Below are positions 36,165 through 42,991 of a stretch of 64,000 nucleotides of DNA, piece after piece. The notes under the pieces were generated by a model. That model was not told the origin of the DNA and did not search any database. It worked only from the letters and a program-made list of their open reading frames with translations. The DNA comes from Methylobacterium radiotolerans JCM 2831 (GTDB taxonomy: Bacteria; Pseudomonadota; Alphaproteobacteria; Rhizobiales; Beijerinckiaceae). The DNA lies in contig NC_010505.1 of assembly GCF_000019725.1 (NCBI RefSeq), positions 1,972,001 through 2,036,000 on the forward strand. The letters are read 5' to 3'. The translations under genes were made by a program, and so were the position numbers. Position 1 is the stretch's first letter. Each line of letters starts with the position of its first letter.

Positions 36165-37286
36165 GTGCGCCGCGCGATCGTTCACATCGGGATGCCGCGA
36201 ACCGGCTCCACCGCCTTCCAGGAGGTGCTGGCCCGCCTGCGCCCCCGCCTCGCCTCGGCCGGGATCTGCTACCCGAACCTCGCCCCGCCGGGCGCGCCCG
36301 GGAGCGACGACGTCAATCACTACCGGCTCGGCCAGGCGCTGGACCGGCGCCGCGGCGCCGCGGAGCGCCGCGAGGCCCTCGCGCGCCTCGACGCGATCCT
36401 CGCCGCCACGCCGGCCGACACGGTCCTGCTCTCCTACGAGGACTTCTCCGTCCAGCGCCCGCTCTGGCGCGTGCCCGAGATTCTGGCAGATCTCTTCGCG
36501 CGCCGGGGCTTCGCCCTGGAGGCGGCGCTGGTGGTCAAGCCGCAGGCCGAGCAGCTGGCCTCGGCCTACGCCCTGCGGGCCCAGGTCGTCGCCGAGGGCC
36601 GCACGTTCCGCGGCTTCCTGCGCTCCGAGGGCGGGTCCCGGCGCTACGACTACGCGGAACGGCTCGAGCCCTGGCGCCGCGCCGCCGCGGGGCGCGTCAC
36701 CGCCCTGCCCTACCGCGACCGACGGTCCGACGCGCCGCTGCTGGCGCGGCTGGTCGACGGGCTGGGCCTGGGCGAGCGCCTCGCGCCGCTCCTCGGCCCG
36801 GCCGACCTCGCCTACCGCACGAACCGGAGTTCCGGGCCGGTCGCGGTCGAGGCGTCGCGCCGCCTGTACCGGCTCGGCGTGCATCGGCAGGTGACCGGGC
36901 ATCGCCGCCTGCTCGGCCATATCCTCGACGACTGGGCCTGGGCGCGGGGGCTCGACGCGGAGCGGTTCCGCGGCGACGCGCCGGAGGGGCTGGCCCGCGT
37001 CGCGGCGCGCTACGCGGCCGGGAACGCGCGCTTCGCCGCCGCCTGCTGGGGGCAGAGCTGGGACGCGGTCATCGCGCCCGCGCCCGCCGCGCCGCCGAAC
37101 GAGCTCGCCGCCGGGCCGGTCGCGCCGGAGACGGAGGCCGCGGTCGAGGCGCTGGTGCGGGCGGCGGCGGCGCAGGCCGCCTTCCGGTCCCCGCCCGCGT
37201 GGCGGCGGCGGACGGCCCACGTCCTGGAGGAGTGCCGGGAGCGCCTCGGCGAGGCCCTCGGCTACCCGGTCTGGCGCGTGCCCTAG
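36165..37286 (+). CDS. Sulfotransferase-like P-loop protein
   Basis: About 373 residues from GTG 36165 (ACAGGA upstream). It starts with the phosphosulfate-binding loop pattern IVHIGMPRTGSTAFQ, as in bacterial sulfotransferases that use PAPS, followed by an internal ALVVKPQAEQLASAYALRAQ helix that resembles the second PAPS-contacting region. The middle and C-terminus are Arg/Ala-rich and do not match a named subgroup; the acceptor is unknown (lipid, polysaccharide or small molecule). An upstream in-frame start at 36078 would add an unlikely N-terminus. It is followed 17 bp later by an APS kinase gene, which makes PAPS, so the two likely form a sulfation unit. Confidence 0.78.
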   Translation: MRRAIVHIGMPRTGSTAFQEVLARLRPRLASAGICYPNLAPPGAPGSDDVNHYRLGQALDRRRGAAERREALARLDAILAATPADTVLLSYEDFSVQRPLWRVPEILADLFARRGFALEAALVVKPQAEQLASAYALRAQVVAEGRTFRGFLRSEGGSRRYDYAERLEPWRRAAAGRVTALPYRDRRSDAPLLARLVDGLGLGERLAPLLGPADLAYRTNRSSGPVAVEASRRLYRLGVHRQVTGHRRLLGHILDDWAWARGLDAERFRGDAPEGLARVAARYAAGNARFAAACWGQSWDAVIAPAPAAPPNELAAGPVAPETEAAVEALVRAAAAQAAFRSPPAWRRRTAHVLEECRERLGEALGYPVWRVP

Positions 37287-37303
37287 GGGCCGCGCCCGTG
37301 TCG

Positions 37304-38038
37304 ATGTCCGAGAACCGGCGGCCGCCTTCGCGGACGCTGCCCCAGGTGGTGGAGCCCCAGGCGGTGGATATGTGCGTCCCGCAGACGATCCCGCAGACGG
37401 TCTCGACTGGTCTCCCTCCGGGTCCCGTGACCTGGCACCCCCTCCAGGCCCGCGAGGCGCGCTGGGCGCGTCTCGGCCAGGTGCCGGTGATCGCGTGGCT
37501 GACCGGCCTGTCGGGGGCCGGCAAGTCGACGCTCGCGGCGGAGGCCGACCGGACCCTGGTCGCGGGCGGCCGGCACAGCGCGGTCCTCGACGGCGACAAC
37601 CTGCGCCACGGGCTGAACGCCGACCTCGCCTTCTCGCCGGAGGACCGCGCCGAGAACGTCCGGCGCACCGCCGAGGTGGCCCGGCTGATGGCCGAGGCGG
37701 GGACGGTGGTGATCGTCTCGCTGATCTCGCCCTACCGGGCCGACCGGGCGCTCGCCCGCCGGATCGCCGGCGACATCCCGTTCCTGGAGGTGTTCGTCGA
37801 CACGCCGCTGGGCCTGTGCGAGGCCCGGGACCCGAAGGGCCTCTACCGTCTGGCCCGCGCCGGCCGCATCCCGGGCTTCACCGGCATCTCGGCGCCCTAC
37901 GAGGCGCCGGAGCGGCCCGATCTGACGATCGCCACCGAGGGCCGGGGCACCGGGCCTTGCGCCCGCGCCCTGAGCGCGCGGCTGATGCGGCTGAGCCGGG
38001 CCGCCGCGAGAGCTGCGGACGGGTCGCGGCCGCGCTGA
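37304..38038 (+). CDS. cysC: Adenylylsulfate kinase, CysC
   Basis: Phosphorylates APS to PAPS. 244 residues from ATG 37304 (GTG 37298 also possible): P-loop GLSGAGKS at residues 68-75, DGDNLRHGLNADLAFSPEDR, and DPKGLYRLARAGRIPGFTGI, the APS-kinase signature. The first 60 residues before the P-loop are longer than in many CysC proteins and contain no known domain. It is not next to cysD/cysN here; the only partner is the sulfotransferase-like gene upstream, so it probably supplies PAPS for that. Both genes sit between repeat copies 2 and 3. Confidence 0.93.
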   Translation: MSENRRPPSRTLPQVVEPQAVDMCVPQTIPQTVSTGLPPGPVTWHPLQAREARWARLGQVPVIAWLTGLSGAGKSTLAAEADRTLVAGGRHSAVLDGDNLRHGLNADLAFSPEDRAENVRRTAEVARLMAEAGTVVIVSLISPYRADRALARRIAGDIPFLEVFVDTPLGLCEARDPKGLYRLARAGRIPGFTGISAPYEAPERPDLTIATEGRGTGPCARALSARLMRLSRAAARAADGSRPR

Positions 38039-38060
38039 CGATCCGGGACTGGACGCGGGT

Positions 38061-38201
38061 CCCCTCTCCCGTTCGGGAGAGGGACAGGGTGAGGGATCAG
38101 GTCTGTCCGGAATAGGCGCACCGTTCATGCGCGTCGACGGCGTGCTCCGTCCTGAAGCATCCGGTCCCTCACCCCGACCCTCTCCCGAACGGGAGAGGGG
38201 G
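38061..38201. repeat. Paired palindromic repeat, copy 3
   Basis: Left module 38061-38095 (loop variant CCGTTCGG) and right module 38166-38201. It begins 22 bp after the cysC stop and ends 31 bp before the histidine kinase stop, so it may also serve as a bidirectional terminator between convergent genes. Confidence 0.92.
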
Positions 38202-38232
38202 CAGGTCGCGCCCGCCAGCGGCGCCCGTGGCC

Positions 38233-39576
38233 CTACCCGCCCGGCCAGCGCAGGTCCGCCCGCAGGCCGCCCAGCTCCGAGCGGCCGAAATCGAGCTGGG
38301 CGCCCGCGGCCTCGGCGACGTCGCGGGCGATGGCGATGCCGAAGCCGGTGCCCGGCCGGCTCTCGTCCCAGCGCTGGCCGCGCCCGATCCCCGCGATGGC
38401 CGCGGCGCTCATGCCGGGGCCGTCATCCTCGACGGCGAGGCCCGGGCGGCCGGCGTCCGTCCCGGTGACGCGGACCCGCCGGTGCGCCCACTTGCGGGCG
38501 TTGTCGAGGAGGTTGCCCAGCACCTCCATCAGCTCGCCCTCCTCGCCCGGATAGGCGAGGGTCTCGGGCACCGCCACTGTCCATTCCAGGGAGTCGCCCT
38601 CCGGCAGCCGCCGCAGGGTCGCGACGAGGCGCTCCGCCACCGGGGCGACCCGGCAGGAGCGCCGCCGCAGGTCGCCCGCGGCCGCGACCCGCGCCCGGGC
38701 CAGCGCCCGCTCCACCTGACCGCCCATGGCCCGCGCCTGCTCGGCGATCTCGGCCGCCAGCGCCGGGTCGGCCGGCCCGGTCCGGCGCGCCAGGGCGTCC
38801 AGCACCGCCAGCGGGGTCTTGAGGCCGTGGGCCATGTCGGCGGCGGCGTCGCGGGCGCGGACCAGGGCCCGCTCCTGCGCGTCGAGCAGCCGGTTGAGGT
38901 CGGTGACCAGCGGCCGGACCTCGTCGGGGAAATGCTCCGGCAGCCGCGCCCGCCGCCCGGCATGGACCGCCAGGAGTTCGGCCTGCAGCACCCGGAACGG
39001 GCCGAGCGCCCGGTGCACGAACAGGCCCATCGCCAGCGTCAGGACGACGAACAGGGCGACCAGGGCCGGGACGAGCAGGCGCAGGAACGTGGTCCGGCTC
39101 GCCGCGAGGCCGCGCCGGTCCTCCGCCACCGCGACCCGCAGCGCGGTCTCGGAGCCCGGCGCGCCGATCTGCAGCGGCCGCACCACCGCGATGAGCCGGC
39201 CGCCGTCGGGCCCGGTCGTGTCGAGGGTGGCGGGGGCCTGCGCGGCCGCCCCGGCTTGGCCCAGGTCGAGGCTCTTGTCCCACAGGGAGCGCGAGCGCAG
39301 CAGGTGCGACCCCGCCTCGACCTGCCAGTACAGGCCGCCGTAGGGCGTGGCGAAGCGCGGGTCCGGCAGGTCCCGCGAGAGCGTCGGCGCCCCGTCCGGC
39401 GCGAGGCCGACCCGGCCGGCGATGAGCTTGGCGGTCCGGTCCAGCTCCGCGACGGTGCGGGCGTCGAGCACCCGGTCGAGGATCACCGTGAGGCCGATCC
39501 CGGCCAGCACCAGCGCCAGCGCGATCAGGCCGGACGCCGCGAGGCCGAGCCGGAGGCGGAGGGAGTCGCGCCTCAC
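38233..39576 (-). CDS. Sensor histidine kinase
   Basis: 447 residues: basic start (VRRDSLRLRLGL), first membrane helix, a periplasmic sensor of about 120 residues (TVAELDRTAKLIAG, YGGLYWQVEAG), second membrane helix (LLVPALVALFVVLTLAMGLFV), HAMP-like region, His box DMAHGLKTPLAVL, N box NLLDNARKWA, G1 DDGPGM and G2 GTGFGIAIA. GTG at 39576 overlaps the response-regulator stop by 4 bp. It resembles PhoQ/PmrB-type kinases; the stimulus is unknown. With the PepSY protein and regulator it forms a three-gene operon. Confidence 0.93.
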   Translation of the reverse strand: MRRDSLRLRLGLAASGLIALALVLAGIGLTVILDRVLDARTVAELDRTAKLIAGRVGLAPDGAPTLSRDLPDPRFATPYGGLYWQVEAGSHLLRSRSLWDKSLDLGQAGAAAQAPATLDTTGPDGGRLIAVVRPLQIGAPGSETALRVAVAEDRRGLAASRTTFLRLLVPALVALFVVLTLAMGLFVHRALGPFRVLQAELLAVHAGRRARLPEHFPDEVRPLVTDLNRLLDAQERALVRARDAAADMAHGLKTPLAVLDALARRTGPADPALAAEIAEQARAMGGQVERALARARVAAAGDLRRRSCRVAPVAERLVATLRRLPEGDSLEWTVAVPETLAYPGEEGELMEVLGNLLDNARKWAHRRVRVTGTDAGRPGLAVEDDGPGMSAAAIAGIGRGQRWDESRPGTGFGIAIARDVAEAAGAQLDFGRSELGGLRADLRWPGG

Positions 39577-40241
39577 GATCCGCCCGGTCCGGCGATGAGG
39601 TAGCCCTGGCCGCGCCGGGTCTCGATCACCCCCGGCCCGAGCTTGCGGCGCAGGCGGGTCAGGAGCGCCTCCAGGGCGTTGGCCTCGCGCTCGGTCCCGA
39701 CCCCGTGGAGGTGGTCGAGCAGCTCGCCCGCCGGCACGACCTGCCCCGGCCGGTGCAGCAGGAAGGCCAGCAGCCGGTATTCCAGGGCGGTCAGCTCCGC
39801 GGGCCGTCCGTCGACGCTGACCGCGCGGGTGCGGGTGTCGAGCTCCACCGCGCCGGCGCGCAGCACCGGCGCGGCGTGCCCGGCGGTGCGCCGCAGGATC
39901 GCCCGGAGCCGCGCCACCAGCTCCTCCATGCGGAACGGCTTGGCGAGGTAGTCGTCGGCGCCGGCGTCGATGCCCTCGACGCGCTCGCGCCAGCCGTCGC
40001 GGGCGGTGAGGATCAGGACCGGCAGGGCGACCTCGGCGGCGCGCAGGCGGCGCAGCACGCCGAGACCGTCGAGGCGCGGCAGGCCGAGATCCAGCACCAT
40101 GGCGTCGTACGTCTCGGTCTCGGCGCGGAACCACGCCGCCTCGCCGTCCGCCACCACGTCGGCGACGTAGCCGGCCCTCTCCAGCCCCTGCCGGATGTCG
40201 GCGGCGATGCGCGGCTCGTCCTCGACGATCAGGACGCGCAC
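39573..40241 (-). CDS. OmpR/PhoB-family response regulator
   Basis: 222 residues: receiver with acidic pocket (VEDEP), phospho-acceptor Asp51 (AMVLDLGLPRLDG), Thr in LTARD and Lys in LAKPFRMEEL; then a winged-helix DNA-binding domain (ELTALEYRLLAFLLHRPG...RRKLGPGVIETRRGQGYLI). Cognate partner of the downstream kinase. It starts 12 bp after the PepSY gene stop, consistent with one transcript. Overall similarity is to the PhoP/QseB/PmrA group. Confidence 0.95.
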   Translation of the reverse strand: MRVLIVEDEPRIAADIRQGLERAGYVADVVADGEAAWFRAETETYDAMVLDLGLPRLDGLGVLRRLRAAEVALPVLILTARDGWRERVEGIDAGADDYLAKPFRMEELVARLRAILRRTAGHAAPVLRAGAVELDTRTRAVSVDGRPAELTALEYRLLAFLLHRPGQVVPAGELLDHLHGVGTEREANALEALLTRLRRKLGPGVIETRRGQGYLIAGPGGS

Positions 40242-40253
40242 GGGCCGGCCCCC

Positions 40254-40577
40254 TCAATCATCGTCGTCCTCGTCCAGGATCTTGAGCGTGCCGGCATCGA
40301 CCTTCACGGTCCGGCGCTTCCCGTCGGCCCCGAGGATGCGCAGCTTGTACAGCCAGCGCCCGTCGTCGTGCTTGAGGTCGACCGACACGACGTCTCCCGG
40401 CACCGCCGCCCGGGCGGCCGCCAGCACCGCGTCGAGGGGGCGGATCGCGCCGCTCTCCAGGGCCCGGCGGGCCCGGTCGGCGTCCTCGGAGGCGTGCACG
40501 GGCCCGCCCGCGAGGGCGGCCAGCAGGCCGAGGCCGAGGGCGAGAACGAGGGCGCGGCGGGGCGGGAACGGGCTCAT
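40254..40577 (-). CDS. Exported PepSY-domain protein
   Basis: 107 residues: signal peptide (RRALVLALGLGLLAALAGGPVHA|SE) and one PepSY-like domain (ALESGAIRPLDAVLAAARAAVPGDVVSVDLKHDDG, then WLYKLRILGADGKRRTVKVDAGTLKI), with an acidic tail of Asp residues. Such small periplasmic proteins often precede PhoPQ-type systems and may modulate the sensor. First gene of the operon with the response regulator and kinase; it diverges from the nuclease-like gene across 112 bp. Confidence 0.87.
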   Translation of the reverse strand: MSPFPPRRALVLALGLGLLAALAGGPVHASEDADRARRALESGAIRPLDAVLAAARAAVPGDVVSVDLKHDDGRWLYKLRILGADGKRRTVKVDAGTLKILDEDDDD

Positions 40578-40689
40578 GCGGGCGCAGGCTAGTCGGCGCC
40601 GCCTGACGGGACGCTGACAGGCGGCGTCAGGGTCGCGGGGCGGGGCTTCGGCACAAGGGCGGCCATAGCCCTTCCGGAGACCTGAGACC

Positions 40690-41268
40690 ATGTCGCTCTT
40701 CGTCGGTATCCTCCTCGCCTGCGCGGCCGGCCTCGCCGGCACCCTCCTCTGCCCGGACGACAGGGGCGGCCGCTCGCGCCTGCCGCTCCTCGCCGCGCTC
40801 CTGATCGGCGGCCTGCCCTGGCACGCCCCCGCCCGGGCCGGCGAGATCCTGCGCGGCCCTGCCCAGGTGATCGACGCCGGCACGCTGCGCGTCGGCGCGC
40901 GCCAGGTCAGCCTGTTCGGGATCGCCGCGCCGGAGGCGGACGCGACCTGCGCGGATGCCCGGGACCGGCCCTACCCGTGCGGCCGGGACGCCGCCCGGGC
41001 GCTGGCCGACCGGATCGGTGGGGCCGCCGTCGCCTGCGAGCCGCGCGGTGACGCGAGCACGGCGCTCTGCCGGGTCGGCGACGCGGATCTCGGCGCCTGG
41101 ATGGTCGCGCAGGGCCTCGCCCTGCCCGATCGGGACGTCGCGCCGGACTACGCGCCCGCGGCGGACCGGGCCTGGGGACGCCGCATCGGCCTGTGGTCGG
41201 GGGTGTTCCAGGATCCCGCCGAGCGGCGGGGCCGCCGCGCCGCCGCGAGCCTGCGCGCCGACGGGTGA
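40690..41268 (+). CDS. Exported thermonuclease-like (SNase-fold) protein
   Basis: 192 residues: hydrophobic N-terminus with two candidate leader segments (VGILLACAAGLAGTLLC; LLAALLIGGLPWHAPARA|GE), then an OB-fold SNase-like domain: VIDAGTLRVGARQVSLFGIAAPE, CGRDAARALADRIGG, DLGAWMVAQGLALP. Catalytic residues of true thermonuclease (Arg35/Glu43/Arg87 in staphylococcal numbering) are not all evident: VIDAGTLRV replaces the usual VxDGDT, and AARALAD replaces the K..L.. segment. It could be a non-catalytic member. Exported or membrane-anchored. Confidence 0.8.
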   Translation: MSLFVGILLACAAGLAGTLLCPDDRGGRSRLPLLAALLIGGLPWHAPARAGEILRGPAQVIDAGTLRVGARQVSLFGIAAPEADATCADARDRPYPCGRDAARALADRIGGAAVACEPRGDASTALCRVGDADLGAWMVAQGLALPDRDVAPDYAPAADRAWGRRIGLWSGVFQDPAERRGRRAAASLRADG

Positions 41269-41353
41269 CGCCCCGCCGGCGCGGGAACGCTCCCGGGCGC
41301 GCCCGGTTGGACCGGCAAGCCCGCCCGGGCGCAGGTGGAACCGCGGAGGCCCC

Positions 41354-41608
41354 ATGAGGATCCTGACCCGTACGACGCTGCTCGCCGCCCTCCTCGCCGG
41401 CGCGGCCGGGACCGCGCACGCCGCCGGGGGGCCGGGCAAGGCGGAGGGACGCAAGGATGCCGGCGCGCCCACGACCAGCATGGGCGCCGGCGGCCTCAGC
41501 GGCACCGGCTCCACCCGGGACGGCGCCCGCACGGGCTCGGTCGAGGGCAAGGGGCAGCCGGGCGGCGCGACGGCGCCGTCAGCCCCGAAGGCCGGGACGG
41601 GCCGCTGA
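41354..41608 (+). CDS. Small exported Gly-rich protein, unknown
   Basis: 84 residues from ATG 41354: signal peptide (LLAALLAGAAGTAHA|AG), then a Gly/Thr/Ser/Lys-rich disordered chain (TTSMGAGGLSGTGSTRDGAR). No known family. GGAGG lies a few bases upstream (41345-41350). 85 bp after the nuclease-like gene, same strand. Confidence 0.6.
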   Translation: MRILTRTTLLAALLAGAAGTAHAAGGPGKAEGRKDAGAPTTSMGAGGLSGTGSTRDGARTGSVEGKGQPGGATAPSAPKAGTGR

Positions 41609-41641
41609 TCCGCCCGGTCCGGGCGACCGCCCAACCCTCGA

Positions 41642-41673
41642 CCTCATCCTGAGGCGGGTGCCTCAGGGTGAGG
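41642..41673. terminator. Hairpin between convergent genes
   Basis: CCTCATCCTGAGGC (41642-41655) and GCCTCAGGGTGAGG (41660-41673) are inverted repeats with one G-T-type mismatch and a 4-base loop. It lies between the Gly-rich gene and the catalase-like gene, whose stops face each other; a bidirectional terminator or a REP-like element. Confidence 0.6.
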
Positions 41674-41707
41674 ACGCGAGCCGGAAATCCCGTCCGGCCG
41701 GACCGCG

Positions 41708-42694
41708 CTACTGCGAGCGGCGGCTGAACGAGACCGCGTAGGCCTGGACGCGGGCGTCGATCAGCGGGTCGTCCGAGACCTCGATCCCGTCGGTGAGGTT
41801 GTTGGGCATGAACAGCAGCGCCTTCTCGGCCTCGGCGCTGTCGGGCACGACCTTGCTCACCGTCACGGTGCCGAGATCGACGGTCCTGCGGTCGTCCGGC
41901 CAGGGCTTGGTGGCGTCGTTGGTCGGATCGCCCGGCTCGGCGAGCTGGGCCAGCATCCTGAACTTCGCGGGAGTCTTGGCGACCCGCGGGCCGATCTCGG
42001 CCATCAGGAAGTTCGGATCGCGCTTGGCCGCCTCCTCGGGGGCGAGGATCTCCTCGCCCTCCACCGGCACGAAGCGGAACCGGAACGGCTGCCGCTTGCC
42101 GGCGGCGTCCACCAGGATGAAGGCGTTGACGCCGTTGTAGGTCTGCCGGGCGAGGCTCGACGGGGTCTTGGCGGTTCCGCCCGCGGTGGCGGCGGCCGGG
42201 TGGGCGGCGGCGAAGCGCTCCAGCGCGGTCGGATGGGCGGCCGTCGGGCCGCTCTCGGCGGCGGCCTTGAGGAGGTCGCGGAACTCCTCGCCCGTGGCGA
42301 CGGGGAAGTACTTCAGCGCGTTGGTGACGACGTCCATCTCGGAGCCGTCGCTCAGCTTGAACTTGAGCGCGAGGCCGTGCGGGTTGGCGTCGGCGGCGCC
42401 GTCCGGGATGGTCGGGACGCCGGTGGCGTCCGAGAACCGGACCGTCACCGGCACCGCCGGCCCCCGGAACAGGGACGCCTTGCTGATCTTCGCCGCCTCG
42501 GGCGACGGGGTGAAGCTGCCCTCGGCGACGACGCCCTTGGCGTGGTTGGCCCGCGCCCCGGGATGCTTCCCGAACAGCGTGTTCATCACGTCGATCGTCT
42601 GCTCGGCGGTGGAGGCCTCCTGGGCCAGGGCCGGGGCGGCGACCGTGAGCGCGGTGCTCAGCAGGAGGGCGAAACCCGATCTCGAACGCGGCAT
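41708..42694 (-). CDS. Exported catalase-related peroxidase (mini-catalase)
   Basis: 328 residues with a signal peptide (ALLLSTALTVAAPALA|QE). The catalase-like fold is shown by HPGARANHAKGVVAEGSF (the active-site His equivalent in ARANHAKG), VRFSDATGVPTIPDGAADAN, NPHGLALKF and FILVDAAGKRQPFRFRFVP. It lacks the C-terminal region of full catalases (about 480 residues or more) and is of the size of periplasmic catalase-related peroxidases. Likely a haem protein that removes peroxides in the periplasm; the proximal Tyr cannot be assigned with certainty. Confidence 0.88.
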   Translation of the reverse strand: MPRSRSGFALLLSTALTVAAPALAQEASTAEQTIDVMNTLFGKHPGARANHAKGVVAEGSFTPSPEAAKISKASLFRGPAVPVTVRFSDATGVPTIPDGAADANPHGLALKFKLSDGSEMDVVTNALKYFPVATGEEFRDLLKAAAESGPTAAHPTALERFAAAHPAAATAGGTAKTPSSLARQTYNGVNAFILVDAAGKRQPFRFRFVPVEGEEILAPEEAAKRDPNFLMAEIGPRVAKTPAKFRMLAQLAEPGDPTNDATKPWPDDRRTVDLGTVTVSKVVPDSAEAEKALLFMPNNLTDGIEVSDDPLIDARVQAYAVSFSRRSQ

Positions 42695-42991
42695 GGGGAA
42701 CCTCTCGGCAGCGCGGGCTCACGGGAGCCGATCAATGCGGACCGGCCCATCTTCTAGGGAGCCAGGCAACGAGGGCACAACCAAAAGCTATGCCGCTGCG
42801 GAGCGGGGTGTGGGAAAATCGGGTGTCGGCCTCGCGCGGCCGCGGCGCGGACGGGAGGGGCTCGTCCGTCGAGCGGGTGCCGACTCCCGCCGCGCGCCGC
42901 GAGGCTCCCCGCGCGCCCTCTGTCGCGCCGCCGCTGCCGCGCGCGCCACCTCTGCCGCGCGCGCGAGGGGCCGGCGCCTCGTGCCCAGGAC

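Noticed and set aside
38223..40257. Single fused kinase-regulator gene suggested by one long open frame
   Set aside because: The frame in the regulator half is the wrong one; two proteins with a GTGA overlap explain the sequence.
42695..42991. Possible gene in the 297-bp gap between the catalase-like and Slt genes
   Set aside because: Open frames are GCGC-rich low complexity with no start signal; nothing supported.
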